Assembly (NCBI GenBank): GCA_964617995.1
Contig: CAZTXD010000083.1
Span: 1-15,652, forward strand
Reading direction: 5' to 3'
Source: CAZTXD01 sp964617995
GTDB lineage: Bacteria > Actinomycetota > Acidimicrobiia > Spongiisociales > ZC4RG35
Length of the DNA stretch: 15,652 nt
Positions 1 through 6,026 of this stretch are shown one piece after another (position 1 is the stretch's first letter; every line of letters starts with the position of its first letter). Below the pieces are notes generated by a model that saw nothing but the letters and a program-made list of their open reading frames with translations, was not told the DNA's origin and did no database searches. Position numbers and translations under genes: made by a program.

Positions 1-1074
1 GGAGTCGGTGTTCTCGATCTCCCGCTCGATCTGCTTGATACGGGCCTTGACATCGCTCTCGGTGCCGGCCCCGTCGACGATGGTGGTGTCGTCCTTGGTG
101 GCGACGACCTTGCGGGCACTCCCGAGCATGTCGATTGACACGTTCTCGAGCTTGAGACCCACCTCCTCGGAGATGACGGTCGCACCGGTCAGGATGGCGA
201 TGTCCTGGAGCATGGCCTTGCGACGCTCACCGAAGCCGGGGGCCTTCACGGCGATCGACTGGAAGGTGCCCCGGATCTTGTTCACGACCAGCGTGGCCAG
301 GGCCTCTCCCTCTACGTCCTCGGCGATCACCATGACCGGCTTGCCGGTCGACATCACCTTCTCCAACACCGGGACCAGGTCGTTGACCGAGCTGATCTTC
401 TGGTTGGCGATGAGGATGTAGGGATCCTCCAGCACCGCCTCCTGGCGGTCGGGATCGGTGACGAAGTAGGGGTTGATGATGCCCTTGTCGAACTGCATTC
501 CCTCGGTGAACTCGATCTCGAGCCCGAAGGTCTGGCCATCCTCGACCGTGATGACCCCGTCCTTGCCGACCTTCTCGAAGGCCTCGGCGATCACCTTGCC
601 GATCGAGTCGTCGTTGTTGGCGGAGATGGATGCCACATGGGCGATCTCCTCGGAGGTCTCGATGTCACGAGACATCGAGAGGATCTCCTCGACCACCTTC
701 TCCACGGCTCCCTCGATGCCCCGCTTGAGGTCCATCGGGTTGGCACCGGCGGCGACCTGACGGAGGCCCTCCTTGACCATCGACTGGGCCAGCACCGTGG
801 CGGTGGTGGTGCCGTCGCCGGCGACGTCGTTGGTTTTGTTGGCTACCTCGTAGGCGAGCTTGGCGCCCATGTTCTCCCACGGGTCCTCGAGCTCGATCTC
901 CTTGGCGATGGTGACACCGTCATTGGTGATGGTGGGCGAGCCCCACTTCTTCTCGAGAACCACGTTGCGGCCCTTGGGGCCGAGAGTCACCTTCACGGTG
1001 TCGGCCAGCTTGTCGACGCCGGCCTGGAGACCGCGACGGGCCTCCTCGTTGAAGCGAAGGTCTTTCGCTGCCAT
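1..1074 (-). CDS. groEL: Chaperonin GroEL (60 kDa), 3' part beyond the window
   Basis: This is the ATP-driven protein-folding chamber that works with GroES in the cytoplasm. Reading leftward from ATG at 1074, 358 codons are open to the window edge, about two thirds of the usual ~540 residues, so the C-terminus is missing. Visible hallmarks are MAAKDLRFNEEAR at the N-terminus, TLGPKGRNVVLEK (residues 30-42), the nucleotide-binding TNDGVTIAKEIELEDPWENMG region from residue 50 (D52), and the GDGTTTATVLA loop with D87. The apical domain ends in VKAPGFGERRKAMLQDIA. The start is fixed by AGGAGGAGTT about 9 bases upstream and by the conserved N-terminus. It lies 20 bp behind groES and shares its transcript and heat-shock control. 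Whether the tail is Gly-Met-rich or His-rich, as in mycobacterial GroEL paralogues, cannot be seen. Confidence 0.98.
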   Translation of the reverse strand, partial: MAAKDLRFNEEARRGLQAGVDKLADTVKVTLGPKGRNVVLEKKWGSPTITNDGVTIAKEIELEDPWENMGAKLAYEVANKTNDVAGDGTTTATVLAQSMVKEGLRQVAAGANPMDLKRGIEGAVEKVVEEILSMSRDIETSEEIAHVASISANNDDSIGKVIAEAFEKVGKDGVITVEDGQTFGLEIEFTEGMQFDKGIINPYFVTDPDRQEAVLEDPYILIANQKISSVNDLVPVLEKVMSTGKPVMVIAEDVEGEALATLVVNKIRGTFQSIAVKAPGFGERRKAMLQDIAILTGATVISEEVGLKLENVSIDMLGSARKVVATKDDTTIVDGAGTESDVKARIKQIEREIENTDS

Positions 1075-1094
1075 TTGGGATCAACTCCTCCTGA

Positions 1095-1385
1095 TCAGTT
1101 GACGACGGCTAGCAGGTCGCGCGCAGAGAGCACCAGATACTCGGTGCCGTCGAGCTTGACCTCGGTGCCGGCGAATTTCGAGTAGAGGACACGGTCGCCC
1201 TCCTTGACGTCCATCGGGAGGCGATCGCCGTCATCGTCCAGGGCGCCCGGGCCCACCGCAATGACCTTCCCGATCTGCGGCTTCTCCTTGGCGGTATCGG
1301 GGATGACCAGACCCGAGGGAGTCTTCTGCTCCATATCGTCCTCGGGCTCGACCACTACCCGGTCGCCGAGAGGCTGCAGCTTCAT
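1095..1385 (-). CDS. groES: Co-chaperonin GroES (10 kDa)
   Basis: This is the heptameric lid of the GroEL chamber. The 96-residue product has normal length and the family pattern: MKLQPLGDRVVVEPEDDMEQ at the start, the mobile loop QKTPSGLVIPDTAKEKPQ that contacts GroEL (residues 20-37), GKVIAVGPG, then the GDRVLYSKFAGTEVKLDGTEYLVL core. The ATG at 1385 follows a strong AAGGAGG ribosome-binding site (about 5 bases away). It is the first gene of the groES-groEL operon. Its promoter lies in the 110 bp upstream with two CIRCE-like operators, so HrcA-type heat-shock repression is expected. No hrcA gene is in the window. Confidence 0.98.
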   Translation of the reverse strand: MKLQPLGDRVVVEPEDDMEQKTPSGLVIPDTAKEKPQIGKVIAVGPGALDDDGDRLPMDVKEGDRVLYSKFAGTEVKLDGTEYLVLSARDLLAVVN

Positions 1386-1436
1386 ATGTATCCTCCTTGA
1401 AGCTTCCTCTGACGCCTCCGCAGCAGCAGGGCTGCG

Positions 1437-1463
1437 TTAGCAGTCACGGTTTGTGACTGCCAG
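1437..1463. promoter_or_regulatory. CIRCE-like operator, promoter-distal copy (covers predicted transcription start)
   Basis: The element has the 9-9-9 layout of CIRCE (consensus TTAGCACTC-N9-GAGTGCTAA): TTAGCAGTC at 1437-1445, spacer ACGGTTTGT, GACTGCCAG at 1455-1463. The left arm differs from consensus at one base (C to G). The right arm carries the matching C, so the pairing is kept. The core GCAGTCAC / GTGACTGC (1440-1447, 1453-1460) is a perfect 8-bp inverted repeat. CIRCE is the binding site of the repressor HrcA. The site sits over the predicted start of the groES transcript. Confidence 0.8.
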
Positions 1464-1464
1464 G

Positions 1465-1494
1465 AATATAGCAGTCGCACAACCCGAGTGCCAA
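1465..1494 (-). promoter_or_regulatory. groESL promoter (-35 TTGGCA, -10 TATATT)
   Basis: On the minus strand TTGGCA (1494-1489) is followed after 18 bp by TATATT (1470-1465), a good sigma-70/HrdB-type pair. Transcription would start near 1458, giving a leader of about 73 nt before the groES ATG. The -35 box lies inside one CIRCE copy and the start site inside the other, so the promoter and operators are interlocked. Confidence 0.7.
1468..1494. promoter_or_regulatory. CIRCE-like operator, promoter-proximal copy (between -35 and -10)
   Basis: This is a second 9-9-9 element: ATAGCAGTC at 1468-1476, spacer GCACAACCC, GAGTGCCAA at 1486-1494. The right arm matches the CIRCE consensus GAGTGCTAA at 8 of 9 positions and the left arm matches at 7 of 9. 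Its first base is 31 bp from that of the other copy, about three helical turns. On the groES strand its outer arm reads TTGGCACTC, and the first six bases of that arm form the -35 hexamer. HrcA bound here would block RNA polymerase directly. Confidence 0.8.
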
Positions 1495-1802
1495 ATCAAC
1501 CCGGGGTCGACTTGAGTCGGATCGACTCAGGTTACCTATCAGGTAGGAAAAGAGGGGGTGAGTCCCGACGCCTGCCGATCGGGACTCACCCGCGGTGACG
1601 GATCACCACCATCCGCTCCCGGTGTGGGCGACAGCCCCGCCGGCCACACCCGGGCGGACGGTAATTTCGCCGACCCCCGAGGAACGCCTGGTCCGGCGGC
1701 TGGACCGTCCGTCCGATCCATCGCCTGTTTCATCGTCACCCTCCGGCCCGGTCTGGAGTGGCATACCGGGTTCCTTCGGAGTGACTAGTCACCCGGGTGG
1801 GA
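1495..1802. other. Non-coding, structured spacer between tsaD and the groES promoter
   Basis: No gene is supported here. Besides the terminator listed separately, the stretch holds several inverted repeats. These are TGAGTCG-GAT-CGACTCA (1513-1529), GGTGTGG/CCACACC (1621-1627, 1644-1650), CCCGGT/ACCGGG (1747-1752, 1765-1770), and the 12-bp palindrome GTGACTAGTCAC (1781-1792) beside CACCCGGGTG (1790-1799). A minus-strand frame of about 66 codons ending at 1539 has a GGAGGGTG-like site before it. However, it runs through the terminator, has skewed Pro/Gly-rich content and matches no known family, so it is not called. The repeats could be operators, a processed 3' UTR or a small RNA; the sequence alone does not decide. 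Confidence 0.6.
1545..1591 (-). terminator. Rho-independent terminator of the alr-tsaD operon
   Basis: A perfect 13-bp stem, GGGTGAGTCCCGA (1556-1568) with TCGGGACTCACCC (1579-1591), closes a 10-nt loop. Read on the minus strand the stem is followed by CCTCTTTTCCT, which supplies a short U-run. It lies about 210 bp after the tsaD stop and 60 bp before the groES promoter, so it insulates groESL from the upstream operon. Confidence 0.75.
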
Positions 1803-2807
1803 TCAGCCCAGCCTCAGCCCCGGGTCCACCCTCTCGGCCCAGTCCGTTATCCGCCCGGCCGACAGCCAGTGAGCGCCGGCGACCCCGATCATGGCGGCGT
1901 TGTCCGTACACAGGATGGGTTCGGGCAGGCAGATCTGGATGTCCCTCTTCGACGCCTCCTCGGTCATGCGGTGACGCAGGCGGCGGTTGGCGAGCACACC
2001 GCCCCCACCGGAGACGACGGCGGCTCCGGTGTCGTCGACCGCCCTGAACGTCTTGTCGACCAGGACGTCGACGATCGCCTCCTGGAGCGCGGCCGCAACA
2101 TCGGCCCGGGGCGGGAGCGACCCATCCCGTTGGGACTTCTCGAGGAACGTGACCACCGCCGTCTTCAGTCCTGAGAAGGAGAAGTCGTAGGGACGGTCCG
2201 CCAGGGCCCGGGGGAAGTCAACGGACGAAGCGTCGCCCTCATCGGAGGCACGATCGATGGCGGGGCCTCCCGGGAATCCCAGCCCCATCACCCGGGCCAG
2301 CTTGTCGAACGCCTCACCGGCCGCGTCGTCGATGGTGGAACCCAGGGTCTCGTAGGTCCCCCACTCCGAGACATGGACGATCTGGCTGTGGCCACCGGAG
2401 GCGAGCAGGGCCACCAGCGGCGGCCGGAAGGACTCGAACTGGAGGCGAGGCGCCATCAGGTGCCCTTCCATGTGGTCGATCCCCACGAACGGCAGACGCC
2501 GGGCCCAGGCGACGGCCTTGGCGAAGGAATGGCCGACGAGAAGCGCCCCGGCAAGGCCGGGCCCGGCGGTGGCGGCGACCCCGTCGAGATCATCGGGATG
2601 GACTCCCGCCTTCCTCAGCGCTTCATGGGTGAGGGGTCTGATCGCCTCGACGTGAGCCCGGGCCGCTACCTCGGGAACGACCCCCCCGAACCGGGCATGC
2701 AGGTCGACCTGCGAGGACAGGACATTGGAGAGAATCTCGCTCCCGCGGACCACGGCCACCGCCGTCTCGTCGCAGGAGGTCTCGAAAGCGAGGATCGTTG
2801 GCTTCAT
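1803..2807 (-). CDS. tsaD: tRNA N6-threonylcarbamoyladenosine (t6A37) transferase subunit TsaD
   Basis: TsaD (Kae1/Gcp/YgjD family) transfers the threonylcarbamoyl group from TC-AMP to A37 of ANN-decoding tRNAs, together with TsaB and TsaE. The 334-residue product has normal length. The N-terminus MKPTILAFETSCDETAVAVV, the metal-binding HMEGH (H112 and H116), the ATP-binding glycine segments LLASGGHSQ, FPGGPAID and VVSGGGGVLANRRLR, and the C-terminal CTDNAAMIGVAG (metal-ligand Asp) are all present. ATG at 2807 is chosen because the conserved ETSCDET motif begins at residue 9; an upstream in-frame start would add an unrelated 22-residue extension. It overlaps the rimI stop by ATGA, implying translational coupling. 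It is the last gene of the operon and is followed by a terminator. Confidence 0.97.
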   Translation of the reverse strand: MKPTILAFETSCDETAVAVVRGSEILSNVLSSQVDLHARFGGVVPEVAARAHVEAIRPLTHEALRKAGVHPDDLDGVAATAGPGLAGALLVGHSFAKAVAWARRLPFVGIDHMEGHLMAPRLQFESFRPPLVALLASGGHSQIVHVSEWGTYETLGSTIDDAAGEAFDKLARVMGLGFPGGPAIDRASDEGDASSVDFPRALADRPYDFSFSGLKTAVVTFLEKSQRDGSLPPRADVAAALQEAIVDVLVDKTFRAVDDTGAAVVSGGGGVLANRRLRHRMTEEASKRDIQICLPEPILCTDNAAMIGVAGAHWLSAGRITDWAERVDPGLRLG

Positions 2808-3298
2808 GCCAACCCCCGTCGAATGTCTTCCAGGCGAGCCGAGTAGGCCTCGGAATCGATGTCGTGTGCCCACATGATGAGGGCGTCCTCGTCCACGTAG
2901 TAGCCCTTCCGCACTCCCACCGGCGCCATCCCGAACCGCCGGTAGAGAGCCTGGGCGGCGTCGTTGGAGACACGGACCTCGAGCGTGAGAGTACGGGCGC
3001 CGGAGGCTATCGCCTCCTCGACCAGCTCCAGCACGAGACGGGTACCGACCCTACCGCCTCGATGAGTCTCGTCGACGACGACAGTGGTGATATGGGCCTC
3101 CTCGCCGATCACCATCGACCCGGCGTAGCCCGCCATTCGACCGGTGGCGTCGACCGCCTTCAGGTAGCGACGGCCGTCGGCGGAGAGCTCGTCCTCGAAG
3201 ACCCGCTGTGACCAGGGCACCGCGTATGTTCGGGCCTCCAGCTCGACCGCGGCGAACAGGTCCTCCACGGTCAGCGGTGCCAGCGTGATCACCGTCAT
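2804..3298 (-). CDS. rimI: GNAT N-acetyltransferase RimI (ribosomal protein bS18 N-terminal acetyltransferase-like)
   Basis: RimI-family enzymes acetylate protein N-termini with acetyl-CoA; bS18 is the classical target. The ~164-residue product shows the GNAT fold: ITTVVVDETHRGGRVGTRLV (motif A, acetyl-CoA loop), LTLEVRVSNDAAQALYRRFGM (motif B, the RimI-typical LEVR.SN..A..LY..FGF block) and RKGYYVDEDALIMW (the RimI YY..EDA.VM signature). One oddity is the CoA loop, which reads R-G-G-R-V-G where the family usually has R-x-x-G-x-G; the fourth position is Arg. ATG at 3298 follows GTGAGGACG. A GTG at 3313 would add five residues and overlap tsaB. Its place between tsaB and tsaD is the standard actinobacterial order. 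Confidence 0.93.
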   Translation of the reverse strand: MTVITLAPLTVEDLFAAVELEARTYAVPWSQRVFEDELSADGRRYLKAVDATGRMAGYAGSMVIGEEAHITTVVVDETHRGGRVGTRLVLELVEEAIASGARTLTLEVRVSNDAAQALYRRFGMAPVGVRKGYYVDEDALIMWAHDIDSEAYSARLEDIRRGLA

Positions 3299-3303
3299 CG
3301 TCC

Positions 3304-4008
3304 TCACCCCCACGGTCCCGGGCGGTGGATCTTCTCCCAGTTGATGGTCACGTCGGGGTCACGCAGATACAGGGGCCGGACCTCGTCGGGATGGGGAGTC
3401 TCAGCCCGTTCGATCCTCCCCGATCCGATCTCGGCCACCGCCCGTGCCGAAGGATAGGGGGGTCTCCCCACCTTGGCGCGGTGGAGGGCACGCAGAGCCA
3501 CCTCTCCCAACGCCGTCGTGTCCCCAACGAGCAGCGTGTCGGCTGGATCCGATTCGAGGAGACCCCGGAAGCCGTCGACGTCCACGAGCTCGGTTCCCCC
3601 GTCCCTGACCACTCCCCCCGGGACCGGCCGATACGAGGCCACGGCCAGCTCACCCCGTCGGATGTCGATCACCGCCCAGATATGACGCCGACCGGTGGCA
3701 GCGTCGAGCGCCAGGGCGTCCAGCCCCGATACCGGGACGACCGGGACGCCCAGGGTGGCGCCCAGGGCCTGGGCGGTCGCCAGGCCCACCCGGATCCCGG
3801 TGTAGAGCCCCGGTCCGACATCGACGGCGATGCCGTCCAGGTCTCGAGGAGACCAACCGACCTGGTCGAAGCAGAAATCGATCGCCGGGACGAGGAACTC
3901 GGCGTGGCCGGTGCGATCGACCCGGGCGGCGTAGGCCACAGCCACCCGATCCTCCACCAGAGCCACCGAGGATCCCGGGGTGGCGCTCTCGATCGCCAGT
4001 ATCCTCAT
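3304..4008 (-). CDS. tsaB: t6A37 tRNA modification complex subunit TsaB
   Basis: TsaB (YeaZ) is a degenerate paralogue of TsaD that forms the TsaB-TsaD heterodimer needed for t6A synthesis. The 234-residue product carries MRILAIESATPGSSVALVED, the family's LVPAIDFCFDQVGWSPRDLDGIAV segment and the hallmark GPGLYTGIRVGLATAQALG (around residues 65-83), where the family has GPGSFTGLR. The C-terminal half (VRPLYLRDPDVTINWEK) matches the usual V.P.YLR tail. Its ATG overlaps the tsaE stop (ATGA at 4008-4005), and five bases separate its stop from the rimI ATG. It lacks the TsaD metal site, as expected. Confidence 0.96.
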   Translation of the reverse strand: MRILAIESATPGSSVALVEDRVAVAYAARVDRTGHAEFLVPAIDFCFDQVGWSPRDLDGIAVDVGPGLYTGIRVGLATAQALGATLGVPVVPVSGLDALALDAATGRRHIWAVIDIRRGELAVASYRPVPGGVVRDGGTELVDVDGFRGLLESDPADTLLVGDTTALGEVALRALHRAKVGRPPYPSARAVAEIGSGRIERAETPHPDEVRPLYLRDPDVTINWEKIHRPGPWG

Positions 4009-4463
4009 GCCACCACCCGGGTCAGGTCCCGCGTCGACCAGGCACCGGAGGGATGCAGATGGATCGTGCGGGTGCTCTCATCGTCGACCTCGAAGGTGAC
4101 GGTGAGGACATCGTTCGGGAGTGCCGGCACCACCGCCTCTCCCCACTCGATGAGAAGCACACCGTCCGCGGCCCGCTCGTACACGTCGAGGTCGTCGAAC
4201 TCGTTGATGGAACCCAGCCGGTACACGTCGACGTGTACGACCGGCAGGAAACCGCTGCGGTACTCACGCATGAGCACGAAGCTGGGACTCACGACCTGCT
4301 CCTCCACCCCCAGACCGGTTGCCAGCCCCCCCGCAAACAGCGTCTTACCTGCCCCCAGGGGTCCGACGAGGGCGATGACGTCGCCGGGACAGACTTCGGC
4401 CGCCAGGCGGCCCGCCAGGGCCACCGTGTCGGCCTCGTCGGCACAGACGGCGGTCAGGTCCAC
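4005..4463 (-). CDS. tsaE: t6A37 biosynthesis ATPase TsaE
   Basis: TsaE (YjeE) is the P-loop ATPase that binds the TsaB-TsaD dimer and resets it between catalytic cycles. The 152-residue product contains Walker A GPLGAGKT (residues 34-41, K40), the switch-like SPSFVLMREY segment, HVDVYRL (the family's H.D.YR motif) and LLIEWGE (Walker-B-like). GTG at 4463 is used as the start; it overlaps the end of the uracil-DNA glycosylase gene by 10 bases, so it is probably translated by coupling, because no strong ribosome-binding site precedes it. The C-terminus overlaps tsaB by ATGA. Confidence 0.96.
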   Translation of the reverse strand: MDLTAVCADEADTVALAGRLAAEVCPGDVIALVGPLGAGKTLFAGGLATGLGVEEQVVSPSFVLMREYRSGFLPVVHVDVYRLGSINEFDDLDVYERAADGVLLIEWGEAVVPALPNDVLTVTFEVDDESTRTIHLHPSGAWSTRDLTRVVA

Positions 4464-5095
4464 AACCTGGCCTGGTACGGCTCGGGGGATTTCTCGGTGG
4501 GTTCGGATACGGCCGGGGCCGATTCGGCTTCGACGGGCGGCGGGGCATCGAGGGCTCGGCGCATGAGGATGAAGTCCTCTCGCATGGCGGAGGTGACCCG
4601 GTCACCTCCCCGCAGGGCCGCCGCGGGATGGAAGGTAGGGATGAGCGTGGAACCCAGCCACCACGGATATGCCCTGCCCCTGAGCCGGGTGATCCCGGTG
4701 GTGGTGTTCAGGAGCAGCTTGGTGGAGAAGTTGCCGAGTGTCACCACCACCCTCGGCCTGATGAGACGGATCTGCTGTCGGAGGTATCCCTTGCAACAGT
4801 CGATCTCATCGGGTTGGGGGTCGCGGTTGTTGGGGGGCCGGCACTTGAGCACGTTGGCGATGTAGACCGTCCCCCGAGGGATCCCGACCTCGTCCAGGAG
4901 CTCGTTGAGGAGCTGGCCCGCCCGGCCCACGAACGGCTCGCCCTGGAGGTCCTCGTTTCGTCCCGGGGCCTCACCGACGAACATGAGGTCGGAGTCGGGA
5001 GAGCCGACCCCGAAGACCACATTGGTGCGCGTCTCGGCCAGACGGCACTTCGTACACGCCTCGGCCTCGATTCGCAGCTCGTCCAGTTCGGTCAT
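4454..5095 (-). CDS. Type 4 (family 4) uracil-DNA glycosylase, Fe-S containing
   Basis: It removes uracil from DNA after cytosine deamination, the first step of base excision repair. The 213-residue product has the family 4 motifs: MFVGEAPGRNEDLQGEPFVG (residues 38-57; motif A is GEAPG with E42), GRAGQLL, NVLKCRPPNNRDP (81-93) and the motif B loop TFHPAAALR near residue 165. Four cysteines, C14, C17, C85 and C101, are spaced as the [4Fe-4S] ligands of this family. A 30-residue Pro/Glu-rich tail (roughly residues 184-213) follows the core and looks disordered. The start at ATG 5095 is set by the conserved E-A-C-T-K-C N-terminus; longer in-frame upstream sequence is only the shadow of the peptidase gene. 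No clear ribosome-binding site is visible in the 52-bp gap upstream. It lies between the peptidase gene and tsaE. Confidence 0.95.
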   Translation of the reverse strand: MTELDELRIEAEACTKCRLAETRTNVVFGVGSPDSDLMFVGEAPGRNEDLQGEPFVGRAGQLLNELLDEVGIPRGTVYIANVLKCRPPNNRDPQPDEIDCCKGYLRQQIRLIRPRVVVTLGNFSTKLLLNTTTGITRLRGRAYPWWLGSTLIPTFHPAAALRGGDRVTSAMREDFILMRRALDAPPPVEAESAPAVSEPTEKSPEPYQARLWT

Positions 5096-5147
5096 GGCGC
5101 AGTTGGGTCTGGTAGGGCGATGCCCGCCCGCGGCTCCTCCGGCGCCA

Positions 5148-6026
5148 TTATCCCACGGTGACGGCCGCTTCCACTGCTCTCCCCGCTGCCTCCCACGCCG
5201 CCTCCGCCACCTCGTCGACCTCGGCCTCGGAATCACCACAGGACACGGCGAAAACGGCGTCGCCGTCGTGGCCGGTGTGCGACGGCCGGACACACACGGC
5301 CAGGGCGTCGTGGGCCCGGACGGCCAGCCGGCCCAGGTTGCTTCGAGGCAGTCGCACGTCGGTGGCCACGAGCACCAGCGTCGTCTGCTCCAGCGAACGA
5401 GAAGGACGAGCAGGAGGACCCGGTACGGGGCTTCCTCCCGTGAGAGGGTGACCCTCGAGGGTGAAAATGTCTCCCACCGCGTTGACCACTGCCAGGGCGC
5501 CCACCGCGAACCCCGCCCGGCGGACGACCGCCGAGCCGAGCCCACCCGGCCGGACGGCGTCCATGCCTCGCCACCCGGCCACGTGGGTGCCGGTGCCAGC
5601 TCCCACCCTGCCCTGCTCCACCGGCCCTCCGTGGGCTGCCCTGAGGGCCGCCGCCCCCTCGGCGGGACCGGGACGGACCGTGGGATCGCCGGCGAACAGG
5701 TCATAAACGACTGCCGCAGGCACGATCGGCACCGGGCCCATCAGGGCCTCATGACCTCGTCCCTGCGCCTCCAGCTCCCTCATCACGCCGTCGGCGGCCG
5801 CCAGGCCGAAGGCGGACCCGCCGGTGAAGAGCACCGCCTGGGCCTGCTCGACCGTCATGCCCGGCTGCAGGAGAGCAGCCTCCCGGGTTCCGGGAGCCGC
5901 CCCCCGGAACTCGGCCGTGACGCGGTTCGGCTCGGGCAGCACGATCACCGTGCAGCCCGTGACGGCCACCGGATCGGTCCAGTGACCCACCTGCACACCC
6001 GGGATGGCCGTGAGCGTGTCGTTCAC
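5148..6026 (-). CDS. P1 family peptidase (DmpA/NylC-like, MEROPS S58 type)
   Basis: This Ntn-hydrolase family is made as one chain that cuts itself into alpha and beta subunits; known members are the L-aminopeptidase/D-Ala-esterase DmpA, beta-peptidyl aminopeptidases and the nylon oligomer hydrolase NylC. Seen in the 292-residue product: LTAIPGVQVGHWTDPVAVTG at the N-terminus, TVIVLPEP, the substrate-loop FTGGSAFGLAAADGVMRELE, PIVPAAVVYDL, AVVNAVGDIF, and the likely beta-subunit start TTLVLVATDVRLPR. T215 is the predicted nucleophile; the residue before it is Q214, where relatives often have Asn. GTG at 6026 overlaps the alr stop (GTGA), so the two are coupled. A longer start would run into alr. 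The product has no signal peptide, so it probably acts in the cytoplasm. The substrate is unknown. Confidence 0.9.
   Translation of the reverse strand: MNDTLTAIPGVQVGHWTDPVAVTGCTVIVLPEPNRVTAEFRGAAPGTREAALLQPGMTVEQAQAVLFTGGSAFGLAAADGVMRELEAQGRGHEALMGPVPIVPAAVVYDLFAGDPTVRPGPAEGAAALRAAHGGPVEQGRVGAGTGTHVAGWRGMDAVRPGGLGSAVVRRAGFAVGALAVVNAVGDIFTLEGHPLTGGSPVPGPPARPSRSLEQTTLVLVATDVRLPRSNLGRLAVRAHDALAVCVRPSHTGHDGDAVFAVSCGDSEAEVDEVAEAAWEAAGRAVEAAVTVG

Noticed and set aside
1539..1739. Small minus-strand protein gene between tsaD and groES
   Set aside because: It runs through the perfect terminator stem, is Pro/Gly-rich, and matches no family; kept only as a note on the spacer.
3325..4566. A 413-codon plus-strand frame opposite tsaB and tsaE
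   Set aside because: It is antisense to two well-identified genes, has low-complexity composition and no recognisable domain.
5096..5704. N-terminal extension of the uracil-DNA glycosylase to a 416-residue product
   Set aside because: The extension is an out-of-frame reading of the P1 peptidase gene and carries no domain. The family N-terminus begins at 5095.
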